Source: CAZKUN01 sp964555935
GTDB lineage: Bacteria; Armatimonadota; Zipacnadia; Zipacnadales; VGFC01
DNA length: 49,206 bases
Direction of reading: 5' to 3'
Assembly: GCA_964555935.1 (NCBI GenBank)
Contig: CAZKUN010000041.1
Location: forward strand, 1 to 49,206
A program made the position numbers and the translations under genes. How positions within the stretch are numbered: the stretch's first letter is position 1; each line of letters starts with the position of its first letter. Shown in pieces: positions 7,960 to 17,349 of the stretch. The notes beneath the pieces are model-generated. The model saw only the letters and a list, made by a program, of their open reading frames with translations, was not told where the DNA came from and searched no databases.

Positions 7960-10475
7960 GCTTCCTCCAGGTCATCGACCACAGCCACGGTTTCCTCCGC
8001 ATCCTCGGACGGTCCGTCCTCGAATATCGCCTCGTACGAACCGGGATCGGGCCTCCCGACGCCCAACTCAGCCGCGCGACTCTCGAGCATCTTCTGCTCG
8101 AGGTAATCGGGAGGCACGAGCACCTTCCTTGGCTTTGAGCCCTCGGAAGGTCCGATGATGTCGCGTTGCTCCATCATATCAACGAGGCGGCCGGCACGCG
8201 CGTAACCGATCTTGAAGCGCCGTTGGAGCATCGAAACAGACGCTTCCTGCGCCCCGACGACGAGTTCGACAGCAGTATCGTACAGATCGTCGCTCGGGTC
8301 AGAATCATCGGAGTAGCCGGCCATCTCCTCCTTGACCTCGGGAATGATCTCGTAGTTCGGCTCGCCTTGCTCCCTAAGATGATCAACGAGTTTCTCGAGA
8401 TCTCGCCTCTCGACGAACGCACCTTGCACGCGACGGGGCTTGTTGGCATCAAACGGTAGGAAGAGCATGTCGCCCCGCCCGATGAGCCTCTCGGCGCCCT
8501 GGCCGTCGATGATCGTGCGCGAATCGTGGATTGAGGCCACTGTCAGCGCTATCCGCGACGGAATGTTGGCCTTGATGGTACCGGTAATCACATTGACCGA
8601 CGGCCGCTGCGTGGCGACGATGAGATGGATACCCGTCGCTCGGGCGAGCTGGGCGAGGCGGCAGATCGAGAACTCGAACTCCGCCTTCGCCTGCATCATC
8701 AGGTCCGCCAGCTCATCGATGATGACGACGATGTACGGTATCCGATCGAAGTCCTCGAGGTCATCCTCCTCAACCAGATCGGCCAGATCGTTGTATTCGT
8801 CGATGTTCACGACACCCTTCATCGCGAACAGGTCGTACCGATGTTCCATCTCGCGGATGACCTTGCGCAGGACGTCAGCAGCTTGCGGAGCCGTCTGCAC
8901 GACGGGCGCCATCAGGTGAGGAATCCCGTCGTACATCGTCAACTCGACGCGCTTCGGATCGATCATGATCAGCCGAAGCTGGTCCGGCCGACAGCGCATC
9001 AGGAAACTCGTGATGATGCCATGCAGACAGATCGTCTTGCCTGAGTTCGTGGCACCGGCGATCAGCAGATGTGGCATCCGCGACAGGTTGGCGACCACCG
9101 CCGCCCCTGCAATGTCCTTGCCGATGCACATCGTCAGCAGGCCCTTCGATTCGCGGTACGCCTCCGAGGCGAGGATGCTGCGCAGGCCCACCATCGCGAC
9201 CTCGGGGTTCGCGACCTCGATGCCGATGAGCGATTTCCCCGGGATCGGCGCTTCGACGCGCACTCCGACCGCTGCAAACGCGAGGGCAAGATCATCCGCG
9301 AGCCGCGTGATCCGGTTCACGCGGATGCCGCGAACGGGCTCGACCTCATATCGCGTGACCGACGGGCCCTTCACGTAGTGACGGACCTTGGCGGTGATCC
9401 CAAACGAATCGAGCGTATCCTCGAGCAGCGCGATGCTGGCCTCGGCGGCCTGACGGTCCTCTTTCGACTCATCCGGGTTCTCGATCCGCGAGAACAACGA
9501 CAGTTGCGGCGGCTCGTACAACTCGGTCTCGTCTATGAGCGATAGCTGAATCTCGGCGTCGGGCTTCTTCTTGGCCGCGCGCTTCTTCTTTGGGGGCGCC
9601 AGCGGCGGGTCCTGGACGGCCGGCACAGCGTTCCCCGCCATAGCGAACTCCGGCGGCACGGGAACGGGCGGCGGCGCGTCTGCAACAGGCTCGGGCGCCG
9701 CCTTCGGCTCTGGTTCGACCGTAGTTATGGGTTCGGGCATAGGCTCCGGAGCCACAGGCTCTTCGACCACGTCAGGCTCCGACTCCACGGTGTTGTCCGT
9801 GATCGTCGGCTCCACCGTCAGGTCGAGCGGCTTCTCACCAGCAGGAACGGTCAGAGGCGCCGTATCGTCGACGCGCTTGCGCTTGCGGGCAGCTTTCGCG
9901 CGGGGCTTGGCGGCTACTGCCGCGCCGGCCCTCATCCGTCCCCACACCCAGCGCCCGCCGGCAACCGCGCCTTTGGAGATCGCCATCGAGGTCTTCGCCA
10001 CATGCCCCTGCGTGACGAGGACCGAGGCCACGAGCAGCGCGCCGCTCAGCACGATCCACGTGCAGACGTGGCCTAGCGTCCGGCTGGCGACCCACCACAG
10101 CGTCGCGCCTATCAGCCCGCCGCCATGGGTGATGGCCCCATGGTCGAACTCAGCGCCCTCGGGGACGCCGGCATGCCGCGCAACCAGGAAGCAGGCGAAG
10201 AACAGGCCGGCTCCGGTGAGCAGGCGCGTGTTCAGCACCTGCAGGCGGCCGGCGATGGATGCGATGCCGAGCAAGAGCAGGAGGATCGCAACAGCGTACG
10301 CTCCTGATCCCACGACGAGATGAAGCACGCGCGCGATTGCGGTGGGGACGTAGCCTGGAGACCCCTGCGCGCTAAGCACGAGGCTGGCAAGGACGAGGAG
10401 ACCGACGGTGACGAATCCGACGCCAGCGAACTCTCTGGTGAGACGCTCATCGGCATCGGCCTTTCGCTTGGCCAA
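7956..10475 (-). CDS. ftsK: DNA translocase FtsK/SpoIIIE
   Basis: Septal double-stranded DNA pump that clears chromosomes at division. The TTG start at 10475 is preferred because GGAGGGG lies 5 bases upstream; the longer open frame would run over the promoter. The 839-residue protein has about four N-terminal membrane segments and a Pro/Glu/Ala-rich linker (about residues 210-330). The RecA-like motor follows, with Walker A (GATNSGKT, about residue 475) and Walker B (IVVIIDELADLM, about 578). The C-terminal gamma winged helix (LQRRFKIGYARAGRLVDMME) recognises the KOPS polarity sequences. The Walker A reads N where most FtsK have G but still fits GxxxxGK[ST]. It leads the ftsK-TPR-rimO transcript. 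Confidence 0.96.
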   Translation of the reverse strand: MAKRKADADERLTREFAGVGFVTVGLLVLASLVLSAQGSPGYVPTAIARVLHLVVGSGAYAVAILLLLLGIASIAGRLQVLNTRLLTGAGLFFACFLVARHAGVPEGAEFDHGAITHGGGLIGATLWWVASRTLGHVCTWIVLSGALLVASVLVTQGHVAKTSMAISKGAVAGGRWVWGRMRAGAAVAAKPRAKAARKRKRVDDTAPLTVPAGEKPLDLTVEPTITDNTVESEPDVVEEPVAPEPMPEPITTVEPEPKAAPEPVADAPPPVPVPPEFAMAGNAVPAVQDPPLAPPKKKRAAKKKPDAEIQLSLIDETELYEPPQLSLFSRIENPDESKEDRQAAEASIALLEDTLDSFGITAKVRHYVKGPSVTRYEVEPVRGIRVNRITRLADDLALAFAAVGVRVEAPIPGKSLIGIEVANPEVAMVGLRSILASEAYRESKGLLTMCIGKDIAGAAVVANLSRMPHLLIAGATNSGKTICLHGIITSFLMRCRPDQLRLIMIDPKRVELTMYDGIPHLMAPVVQTAPQAADVLRKVIREMEHRYDLFAMKGVVNIDEYNDLADLVEEDDLEDFDRIPYIVVIIDELADLMMQAKAEFEFSICRLAQLARATGIHLIVATQRPSVNVITGTIKANIPSRIALTVASIHDSRTIIDGQGAERLIGRGDMLFLPFDANKPRRVQGAFVERRDLEKLVDHLREQGEPNYEIIPEVKEEMAGYSDDSDPSDDLYDTAVELVVGAQEASVSMLQRRFKIGYARAGRLVDMMEQRDIIGPSEGSKPRKVLVPPDYLEQKMLESRAAELGVGRPDPGSYEAIFEDGPSEDAEETVAVVDDLEEA

Positions 10476-10531
10476 TGGAACCCCTCCGGTGCTGTATAGA
10501 ATGGCTGTGATAGGCGGAGAAGCCAGACCTG

Positions 10532-10561
10532 AGTATAGCAGATATGGGGGCTTGCATGCAA
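10532..10561 (-). promoter_or_regulatory. sigma70-like promoter for ftsK
   Basis: On the minus strand TTGCAT and TATACT are separated by 18 bases, about 55 bases upstream of the TTG start of ftsK. The -10 box is near consensus. This places a transcription start between the ceramidase-like gene and ftsK. Confidence 0.6.
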
Positions 10562-10615
10562 ACGGGAGGACGCCCTGATCGGACGAATTCGCGCGTTGAG
10601 GCCACTGTGCGGGCA

Positions 10616-12010
10616 TCAGGCGAAGATCTCTCGGAGCAGGTCCGTAGCGCCATCAGTCACGATATCGAGCGCTTCAGGCTTCAGTTTGGCCCAGTAGCGC
10701 GTGTTGACCTCATGTCCGCCGCGCTGGAGAGCCTCGCGGGTGGGGATGTAGCCAACGTACTCGCTCGTGCAGTGGACGATATAGGTGGGATGGGTCGGCG
10801 AATCGAGCTTGATCTTCAGGCCTGCCTCGACGAACGGCTCGCCGGGCAGCCCCACGAACGCCGCGTCGCCGATGCGGAGCGCCTGGATCTCGTACTCCAG
10901 CTCCGGACCCCGCTGCCGCGCCAGGTGGACGCTGAAGATGCTCGCGGCTGCCATCCAGTCCGCATCGATCCGGATCCGCTCCTCGTCGACCCACGTCGGC
11001 GTCGGATTCGCCTCAAGGATTCCCTCAGCCCAGGCCAGTTCGTCATCCGACAGCTCCCGCAAGGGCAGCGGCACGCGTCGAATGCGGGCATCGATGACTG
11101 CATCCGCAGCGAATTCCACGGAATCGACGGCCGCGCGGGCACGCGTGGCAAGCGCGGCGCCCATGGCCCGATGGTCCTCCACGTAATCCGGGTCAAACGG
11201 CGGCCAAGGGTTGATGTTCCCACACGCCCCGTTGGTCACGATCGGCACGCACGGGTCGCCATAGGCGTCTCGCAGCCCATCGGCAAGCGCGCCCGGCCAG
11301 TCAGCCGAGACACACGGCCGAGGGAACACGTGGACCGGATGGCACGTGTAGTTGGCGATCAGCGCCGCGATGCTGTGATCGGCCCGCCGAAGACAGAGCA
11401 CCCCCAGCTCCGGGTCCATCGGGCCCTCGATGTAGCGAATGTCGGTGGGACCCACATCTCCCCCCATCCACACCGGCGGCGGCATGAGAATCCCGCCGTC
11501 ACGCGTTACCGCCCGACGGTTGAAGGCCCAACGCCCCTCGATCGCGCTGCCCGCACCGATCTCGACGGGCTCAAGGGCTTCGATCGCGAGGCGGATGCAC
11601 TCAACCGCCCGATTGGCCGCCCAGTCGCCGTAGGATGCCTCAGCGCCGCGCACCCACTCGAACTCGTCCGGCACGGGGGGGAAGTCGGGATCGACCATGA
11701 AATGCCCGAGCGACGGCGCCGAGTGCGTCTGAGTGGCGTGAACCATGACGTCATCGGGTGCCAAGCCGAGCGCCGCCGCGCCGTCGCGGACGCGCCGCGT
11801 GTAGTCGGCGGTGACGATCGTGGTGTCCAGGGCCAGCAGGCAGATCCGGCGCCCAGCGCTCTCCAGCACGGCCGCCTTGGCAAACAGGGGATCCCAGATA
11901 TCCTTGGCCGGCCGGTGCTCGCCCACCGAGCCCGACAGATGCGTCCCCAGCGACGGCGTGATATCAACCTGAGCGGCGCCGGCCAGAAGCTGCGGCATCA
12001 GTTCACTCAT
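10616..12010 (-). CDS. neutral/alkaline ceramidase-family N-terminal domain protein
   Basis: The opening LLAGAAQVDITPSLGTHLSG and the blocks LLALDTTIV, HATQTHSAP and YTCHPVHVF match the N-terminal domain of neutral ceramidases, zinc amidases. The histidines in THSAP and NYTCHPVHV are the likely zinc ligands. At 464 residues it lacks the C-terminal Ig-like domain of true ceramidases, and there is no obvious signal peptide. It is therefore one of the short cytosolic relatives of unknown substrate that are common in environmental bacteria. The start overlaps the previous gene by 8 bases; an ATG at 11998 is an alternative because GGAGG directly abuts the first ATG. It is the last gene of the long Lpt-type transcript. 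Confidence 0.8.
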   Translation of the reverse strand: MSELMPQLLAGAAQVDITPSLGTHLSGSVGEHRPAKDIWDPLFAKAAVLESAGRRICLLALDTTIVTADYTRRVRDGAAALGLAPDDVMVHATQTHSAPSLGHFMVDPDFPPVPDEFEWVRGAEASYGDWAANRAVECIRLAIEALEPVEIGAGSAIEGRWAFNRRAVTRDGGILMPPPVWMGGDVGPTDIRYIEGPMDPELGVLCLRRADHSIAALIANYTCHPVHVFPRPCVSADWPGALADGLRDAYGDPCVPIVTNGACGNINPWPPFDPDYVEDHRAMGAALATRARAAVDSVEFAADAVIDARIRRVPLPLRELSDDELAWAEGILEANPTPTWVDEERIRIDADWMAAASIFSVHLARQRGPELEYEIQALRIGDAAFVGLPGEPFVEAGLKIKLDSPTHPTYIVHCTSEYVGYIPTREALQRGGHEVNTRYWAKLKPEALDIVTDGATDLLREIFA

Positions 12011-12434
12011 CCTCCGGAGAATCGAGCAGCGTGGCCAGGTAGTCCTCCGCCAGGATCCACGCGGCGAAGTCGTCGATTGGACCGGGAGGGAACCGCAGGG
12101 ACCGAGGCAGAAGCCTGCGCCAGCCCGTCAGCGTCGTCACATCGCGCCACCGCTCAAGCGCTCGCTCGGTGCTGTATCCCTCGGGGACGGTCGCCAACTC
12201 AAGCTCGGGAATCGCCCGGACAATGGCCGCCTGGGCCTGCTCCGAGCTGGTGCCATCGCCGATCACAACGTGCGAGTTGGGGTGCTTGCGGAGAAGAGCC
12301 TTGAGCGCGGTCGGCAGATCGCTAGTGGGGGTAATGTCTCTCTCGACGGGGGCGCCCGCTGCCGTCAGAACGGCGATACCGCACTTCTCGCGGCCCGGAT
12401 CGATAGCGATGATGAAGTCTGCGGCAGTTCTCAC
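12003..12434 (-). CDS. YqgF/RuvX-like RNase H-fold protein
   Basis: A 143-residue protein beginning FIIAIDPGREKCGIAVLTAAG, the first strand of the YqgF/RuvC RNase H fold with an acidic metal ligand (IDPG). VVIGDGTSS and the later IDDFAAWILAEDYL supply further acidic positions. YqgF proteins process the 5' end of pre-16S rRNA or act near Holliday junctions. This divergent form resembles the single-domain RNase H 'resolvase-like' proteins paired with DUF3084 in cyanobacteria. The start is GTG, with GGAGAG 9 bases upstream. It lies 5 bases after the DUF3084 stop and overlaps the ceramidase-like gene. Whether it replaces canonical YqgF here is unknown. Confidence 0.75.
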   Translation of the reverse strand: MRTAADFIIAIDPGREKCGIAVLTAAGAPVERDITPTSDLPTALKALLRKHPNSHVVIGDGTSSEQAQAAIVRAIPELELATVPEGYSTERALERWRDVTTLTGWRRLLPRSLRFPPGPIDDFAAWILAEDYLATLLDSPEDE

Positions 12435-12439
12435 GGAGT

Positions 12440-13834
12440 TTAGCTCTCCGAGGGCACCACTACGATGCGGATTGAGAGCGGACCGACGGTATACGCGTCC
12501 TCATCGGCCTGGAGAAGAATGCGCACCGGCTCGTCGCTGTTGGCGCACCGCTGGGCCGCGCGGTACATCTCGCGGATGGGCATGACCCCGTACCCGCCCG
12601 TCTCGGGGTTGGGCAACATGCCGGCCTCCTGCGCCTGCTTGCGGACCTCGCTCCGCTTCGGATGCGCGATGAGAAGCCAAATCTGCTCGAGGACATCGAT
12701 CTCGTCCAGGTCCGGCTCGATGGTACGCATGACCAGCGTCTCGCCCTCATCGAACAGCAACTCGTTTGGCATGAGGTTGAACCACACGTCCACTTGCTCG
12801 CCCGCGTACGCGCGGCGAGCCACCACCACCCGCACGACATTGGAGTCGTTCGTCCCTTTCCACAGCAATCGGACGATCTGGGCGATGATCTTGCTCTCGG
12901 AGACGTCCTCGTCGGTATCGTCGGTTCTCACGGGGCGCGGCCCGACGATGCGGACCGCCCGGCCGTTCGAGCCCTCGGCGGCGCCGGAGGCCTCCGCCGC
13001 CTGGTCAGCGGCGATCATGAGCGCCACGACGGCATTGGTCAGCGTGTCCGGGTCGTCATGTCGGGTGACGACGCCCCGGACCAACTCAGTCCGGAGTTCA
13101 ACGATCGGAGTCTTGCCGGCCAACTCGGCGAGCTTGTCCTGGTAGACCTCGTCCAGCCCCGCGATCTCTTCATCAAGCGAGGTGATCTGCTCACCCAGGG
13201 CATCGACGCTGCCGCGGAGCGTCTCAGCCTGAATCTCGGCCGCGTCGCGGCCAGTCTCAGCGGCCAGCCGATCCTCCTCAACCTTGCGCAGTTCCTTACC
13301 GGCTTGTTTGACAGCCTCGCTGGCTTCCTTCAGGGACGAACTCACCGTCGACAGGTCTCGCTCGAGAGTGCCCGTCTGCGCGCTGAGATTCCCCACTTCA
13401 CGCTCAGCGACCGATACCGCTTCCTGGGCGGCATCAAGCTGAGTGACCGTGTCCGCGAGTTCGCCCAGCGTCTCGTCGGTCTCAGTTCTGGCATTGCCCA
13501 CCGCGTCGCGCAGGCGGGTCACCTCATCGCGCATGCTGTCGCGCTGCGACGTGAGCGTCCCCCGCTCCCCACGGAGCGAGATCAGTTCCCGTCTGATATC
13601 GTCGAAGTCGAGCAGGGCGGCGCGTACCGTCGGGGAGACTGCCGCGCCAATGAGCATCGTGACGCCCGGCACCAGGATGCCGGCGAGTATGCCGACCAAT
13701 CGCGCCGTGGTGCGCGGGCGCAGGCGCAGGAGGCTGAGGCGCCGCTTGCCCAAGCGGTAGCCCAAGACATCGCCGATGTACGCGGCGAGTCCGCCAAAGG
13801 CCAGCAGCGCCAGGACGATGATTACGGAAGACAC
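12440..13834 (-). CDS. DUF3084 coiled-coil membrane protein
   Basis: Recognised as DUF3084, an uncharacterised family best known from cyanobacteria. Two N-terminal membrane segments flank a basic stretch (YRLGKRRLSLLRLRPRTTA). A long heptad-rich coiled coil follows at about residues 80-235, then a compact C-terminal domain (VVARRAYAGEQVDVWFNLMP, VRILLQADEDAYTVGPLSIR). Start is GTG. Topology predicts an inner-membrane anchor with the coiled coil on one side. It sits between lptF/G and the YqgF-like gene, so it may assist envelope biogenesis, but its function is unknown. Confidence 0.85.
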   Translation of the reverse strand: MSSVIIVLALLAFGGLAAYIGDVLGYRLGKRRLSLLRLRPRTTARLVGILAGILVPGVTMLIGAAVSPTVRAALLDFDDIRRELISLRGERGTLTSQRDSMRDEVTRLRDAVGNARTETDETLGELADTVTQLDAAQEAVSVAEREVGNLSAQTGTLERDLSTVSSSLKEASEAVKQAGKELRKVEEDRLAAETGRDAAEIQAETLRGSVDALGEQITSLDEEIAGLDEVYQDKLAELAGKTPIVELRTELVRGVVTRHDDPDTLTNAVVALMIAADQAAEASGAAEGSNGRAVRIVGPRPVRTDDTDEDVSESKIIAQIVRLLWKGTNDSNVVRVVVARRAYAGEQVDVWFNLMPNELLFDEGETLVMRTIEPDLDEIDVLEQIWLLIAHPKRSEVRKQAQEAGMLPNPETGGYGVMPIREMYRAAQRCANSDEPVRILLQADEDAYTVGPLSIRIVVVPSES

Positions 13835-13868
13835 GGGGCACCTGCCAGTAACGCTGCCGCTCGCCGGC

Positions 13869-14972
13869 CTAGCGGGATTTATCGAGGATCAGGCTGGCGG
13901 CGACGATGTAGAGCAATATGTTGCCGGTCCAAGCGGGTATCTCGGGACTGATTCCCCCGTGCTTGTTGATCACCTGCAAGGTAAACGCAACGAAGTAGTA
14001 TGGCATGAAGACCAGAACCGCCATCCCAAGGCTCACGCCCGTCGAGCTGCGGATGCGTCTGAGCCCTAGCGGCGCGCTCACCAAGGCGAACCCCAGCACG
14101 CACCACGGGTCGGCCCGGCGCGTGGCGATCTCCTGCAGGTAGGGGGCGATGTTGCGGTTATGGCTCGCTCCGGCGGCCTGCTGCTTGGCGATCCAATCCC
14201 GCATCTGCGGCGTCGTCTGTATCTCCGGGCTGCGGGTAAAGCCGTCTTTCTCAAACGGCGGCAACCCGACGGGGAAGCTCCCACTCTCGGCTCCCCCCGC
14301 GCCGTACCCCTCGTAGGACTCGCCAGGCGGCGGCATGATGGGCACGAAGACGCCCTCCATCACGAGCTTCGTGTCCGTCCACACGGCCCGGTCGGCCCGA
14401 ATCACCATCCACGGCGTACCGTCGCGATACTTCGCCACGAGAACTCCCTCGAGGAGCCGCTCGGTAGGACTGAGTTTCGCCGCGGTGATGACCAAGTCGA
14501 TGTTTTCATCGTCGTCGCGCAAGGAATGCACGAACCCTTTGGTTATCCCACTGTTGGCCCCCTGCGCAAGTCCGATTTCCTTGGCGCGCGTGAGGGATTT
14601 GGGCGACACGTGTTCAAGCAATAAGTGAAGCACCCCAACGCCTACGAGCCCCACCACGGCGACTGGGACGAGAACTCTGCGGAACGAGATGCCGCCCGCG
14701 TGCATCGCCGTCAGCTCGCCGTCTGAACTCAGTCGACCGATCGCCAACAGCACCCCGAAAATCATCGCAATGGGCAGCACCCAGGCGATCGTGCGCGGCA
14801 GGAAACAGACGAACGTCTCGATCGCGGCGCCGGGCGGATAGCCCTGGCGGACGAGCAGGCGAATGAACCCCTGGAGCTGATGCACGCAGACGACTAGGCC
14901 CACGAACAGCAGGAGCCCGGCCCCCACGGCTTTCACGACCTCAGCCAGGATGTATCGATCGAAGATGCGCAA
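13869..14972 (-). CDS. LptF/LptG family lipid export permease
   Basis: YjgP/YjgQ-type permease, the membrane half of the LptB2FG transporter that extracts lipopolysaccharide from the inner membrane. The opening MRIFDRYILAEVVKAVGAGL and PGAAIETFVCFLPRTIAWVL are family signatures. Three membrane segments, a large periplasmic beta-jellyroll region (about residues 130-270) and three more segments make up the 367 residues. The TTG start is supported by GGAGG with 8 bases spacing. Only one such permease is present here, so a partner must be encoded elsewhere or the protein forms a homodimer. F and G cannot be told apart from this sequence. Confidence 0.9.
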   Translation of the reverse strand: MRIFDRYILAEVVKAVGAGLLLFVGLVVCVHQLQGFIRLLVRQGYPPGAAIETFVCFLPRTIAWVLPIAMIFGVLLAIGRLSSDGELTAMHAGGISFRRVLVPVAVVGLVGVGVLHLLLEHVSPKSLTRAKEIGLAQGANSGITKGFVHSLRDDDENIDLVITAAKLSPTERLLEGVLVAKYRDGTPWMVIRADRAVWTDTKLVMEGVFVPIMPPPGESYEGYGAGGAESGSFPVGLPPFEKDGFTRSPEIQTTPQMRDWIAKQQAAGASHNRNIAPYLQEIATRRADPWCVLGFALVSAPLGLRRIRSSTGVSLGMAVLVFMPYYFVAFTLQVINKHGGISPEIPAWTGNILLYIVAASLILDKSR

Positions 14973-15005
14973 CGGTGAGTCCTCCGGGTCGGGCCGATGG
15001 GCGGG

Positions 15006-15782
15006 CTAGTCGGCGTCGGGCGGCGCTCCGGTCGCGTCCTCGGAGGCGACCCACTGGCCGTTGGCGGCGGAGAAACGCTCGCCGAGGTAGTACTTCTTGG
15101 CGATCGGATCGTTTGGTATGTCGGCCGATCTGCCCTGGGTGCGCACGACGCCGTCGAACAGAATGTACGCCCGATCAGTGATCTCAAGCGTCTCGCGCAC
15201 GTTGTGGTCGGTGATTAGGATGCCGATCCCCTCGGCAGTCAGGCTGCGGACGATGCCCTGGATGTCCTCGATGGCGATGGGGTCGATGCCTGTGAATGGC
15301 TCGTCGAGCAGGATGAACGACGGATTGCTGCAGAGCGTGCGAGCGATCTCCACGCGTCTGCGCTCGCCCCCGCTTAGCACAGCCGCGCGGGTGCCGGCCA
15401 AGTGGGAGATGCCGATCTTCTCCATCAACTCGTCAGCGCGGGCCTTGCGGCCTTTCCCGCCGATTCCTTGCGCCTCGAGCACGAGGTTCAGGTTGTCGCG
15501 GACAGTAAGCTTGCGGAAGACTGACGGCTCCTGCGCCAGGTAGCCGATGCCTAGCCGGCAGCGCTTGTGCATGGGCAGTCGGCCGATGTTCTGGTCGCCG
15601 AGGAAGACGTCTCCCCCATCGCGCCGGACGAGGCCGATCACCATGTAGAACGTCGTCGTCTTGCCCGCGCCATTGGGCCCGAGCAGACCGACGACCTCGC
15701 CGGGTTCAACGGCGATGCTTACCTCATCCACGACGCGTCGTCCGCCGTAGGCCTTGACTAAGCTGTCGGTGCGCAAGGACAT
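15006..15782 (-). CDS. lptB: LPS export ABC transporter ATPase LptB
   Basis: Cytosolic ATPase powering lipopolysaccharide extraction with LptF/G. Walker A GPNGAGKTTT is at residues 35-44, the Q-loop in YLAQEPSVFRKLTVRDNL, the ABC signature LSGGE at 135-139 and Walker B ILLDEP at about 156-161. SVFRKLTVRDNL, the D-loop FTGIDPIAIEDIQ and ITDHNVRETLEITDRAYI are LptB hallmarks. At 258 residues it has the usual length with a short extra tail. The start codon directly follows the lptA stop with no gap. Confidence 0.95.
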   Translation of the reverse strand: MSLRTDSLVKAYGGRRVVDEVSIAVEPGEVVGLLGPNGAGKTTTFYMVIGLVRRDGGDVFLGDQNIGRLPMHKRCRLGIGYLAQEPSVFRKLTVRDNLNLVLEAQGIGGKGRKARADELMEKIGISHLAGTRAAVLSGGERRRVEIARTLCSNPSFILLDEPFTGIDPIAIEDIQGIVRSLTAEGIGILITDHNVRETLEITDRAYILFDGVVRTQGRSADIPNDPIAKKYYLGERFSAANGQWVASEDATGAPPDAD

Positions 15783-16703
15783 CTACTCGGTCACCTCGGG
15801 TTCGGTCTCATCAGCATCGCTCCCAAATGCGTCGGGAGTCATTTCGGCGTCAATCGCGGCGCCCTCGGTAAGCGAGAACGTCTGGTTCTTCAGGTCGAAG
15901 GTCATCCGGCCGCCGTCATACTGCAGAGCTTCGAGTCCCTCGGTTGCCGGAACCGAGGATATCTCCACATGCACGTCACCCACCAACTCGGCGAGCATCG
16001 TCTCCTCGTTGTAAGTGGCAACATCGACGCACCGCGCCTTAACGTGCGATTTCTGCCCGTCTTCCTTGGTCACGGTGGCATCAAGCGTGACGGGGCCCTT
16101 GCCCTCAATGGAAACCACGCGCCCGGACTCGCGATCCGGAATCATCGTGATCGTGTCCGCTGTCATGTGAGCGTCGTTGGCGCCCACTATGGTGACATCG
16201 CAGCCGCCCTTCAGTTCCATCTCGCCGCTGCGCAGGGCAAATGACAGCGTGTCGCCCGTGATGGTGGCGACATCACCCGCATCGGGCGTCTCCGTCACCT
16301 TCACCCGGACATTGCCCAGCAGTTGGCCGAGACCCGTGCGCTCGCTGTAGGTCGCCTTCCGCGAGCAGGAAGCGTTCACCCGTCGCCCGCCCTCGCCCGC
16401 GTCCAGCACTCGACTGAACGCGACCGGACCCGCCGCTTCGACCGATATCACGCGGCGCTCGCCCTTCTCCGGCGTGATCGTCACCCGCGGGGACGTCAGG
16501 TGGGTCTTCTGGTCGTCGGCGATATCGATCACGCATCCGCCGGCCATGACGAACACGTCCGTCGTCAGGTCATACTCGAGCGTCTCCGCCGCGATGGTGA
16601 CCTGCGTGCTCTTGTGGACCTGCCGCTGGGCCGCGACCTGCCCCAGAAGAAGCGCGATTGCAACCAACGCGGTGAGAATGCCAGCCAAGGTCCGGAATCT
16701 CAT
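15783..16703 (-). CDS. lptA: LptA/OstA-like periplasmic LPS-transport protein
   Basis: A signal peptide (LAGILTALVAIALLLGQVAA) leads into OstA-type beta-jellyroll repeats: TLEYDLTTDVFVMAGGCVI, DTLSFALRSGEMELKGGC and RMTFDLKNQTFSLTEGAAID. Each is a strand pair of the periplasmic bridge that carries lipopolysaccharide between membranes. At 306 residues it is longer than E. coli LptA (about 185), with three or so repeats, so it may span more of the periplasm as a monomer. GGAGG precedes the ATG by 9 bases. It sits between lptC and lptB as in classical lpt operons. Confidence 0.88.
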   Translation of the reverse strand: MRFRTLAGILTALVAIALLLGQVAAQRQVHKSTQVTIAAETLEYDLTTDVFVMAGGCVIDIADDQKTHLTSPRVTITPEKGERRVISVEAAGPVAFSRVLDAGEGGRRVNASCSRKATYSERTGLGQLLGNVRVKVTETPDAGDVATITGDTLSFALRSGEMELKGGCDVTIVGANDAHMTADTITMIPDRESGRVVSIEGKGPVTLDATVTKEDGQKSHVKARCVDVATYNEETMLAELVGDVHVEISSVPATEGLEALQYDGGRMTFDLKNQTFSLTEGAAIDAEMTPDAFGSDADETEPEVTE

Positions 16704-16729
16704 GCAGTGTAACCTCCACAGGGCGCTGT

Positions 16730-17329
16730 CTATCGATTCGTCAGCCGCGCGCCTCCGGACATACGGACTTTCTGCGCCCGTTGGTCATAGACTAACTTCT
16801 CCGCGGAGGCGGAGTAGCCTTGGTACATCCACTCCACGCCGCCCTCGCAGATGATCTTCTCCGTGCCGGACTCGTAGACGACGCGCGGCGCGCTGAATTC
16901 GAACTGATCGAGAGCTTTCACCGCGACGTCGCCCTCGAACCTCACGTTCTCGGGCCCATTCCGCGCGAACTCCATGGTGTCGGCCGCGATGCTAATGCTC
17001 TGGTCTTCGCGCACGAGTTCCCACGCGACATCCGTACCGGTTATCGTCTCTGCCTTGTGGTCAAGCTCGAGCGAGCCGGCTGCGTCGACCGTCCAGAGGA
17101 CGTTGTGCTGGGCGTCGTACTGAGTGAAGGTCGGGCCCGAGATGTCCAGCTCATCGAGAATCTCATCGTCTGTCGGCTGCTTGAGAGTCGTGACGTCTCG
17201 GTCGTAGCCCTTCCCGTGGACCCGATCGGGGTTCGCCTTCCGGGCCTCGGTTAGCGTCGCGATCAAGGCCGCCAGGGCGATGACGGCCGCCAGCACGATT
17301 GCGCCCCAAATGTAGAGTGGTCGGTTCAT
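16730..17329 (-). CDS. lptC: LptC-like LPS export protein
   Basis: A single N-terminal membrane anchor (IWGAIVLAAVIALAALIATL) precedes a periplasmic jellyroll domain with OstA/LptC strands (DISGPTFTQYDAQHNVLWTV, ADTMEFARNGPENVRFEGDV). It ends with an LptA-like repeat (AEKLVYDQRAQKVRMSGGAR). It would receive lipopolysaccharide from LptB2FG and pass it to LptA. The length of 199 residues matches LptC, and the position directly before lptA supports the call. It follows the GT-C gene by 20 bases. Confidence 0.88.
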   Translation of the reverse strand: MNRPLYIWGAIVLAAVIALAALIATLTEARKANPDRVHGKGYDRDVTTLKQPTDDEILDELDISGPTFTQYDAQHNVLWTVDAAGSLELDHKAETITGTDVAWELVREDQSISIAADTMEFARNGPENVRFEGDVAVKALDQFEFSAPRVVYESGTEKIICEGGVEWMYQGYSASAEKLVYDQRAQKVRMSGGARLTNR

Positions 17330-17349
17330 TCGCTCGTACCCTCAGACCC

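Noticed and set aside
10544..12304. 586-codon open frame on the plus strand
   Set aside because: It overlaps the ceramidase-like and YqgF-like genes in antisense and has shadow composition (many Arg, Pro, His) without motifs.
12662..13951. 429-codon open frame on the plus strand
   Set aside because: Antisense to the DUF3084 gene; composition mirrors its coiled coil, and no domain is visible.
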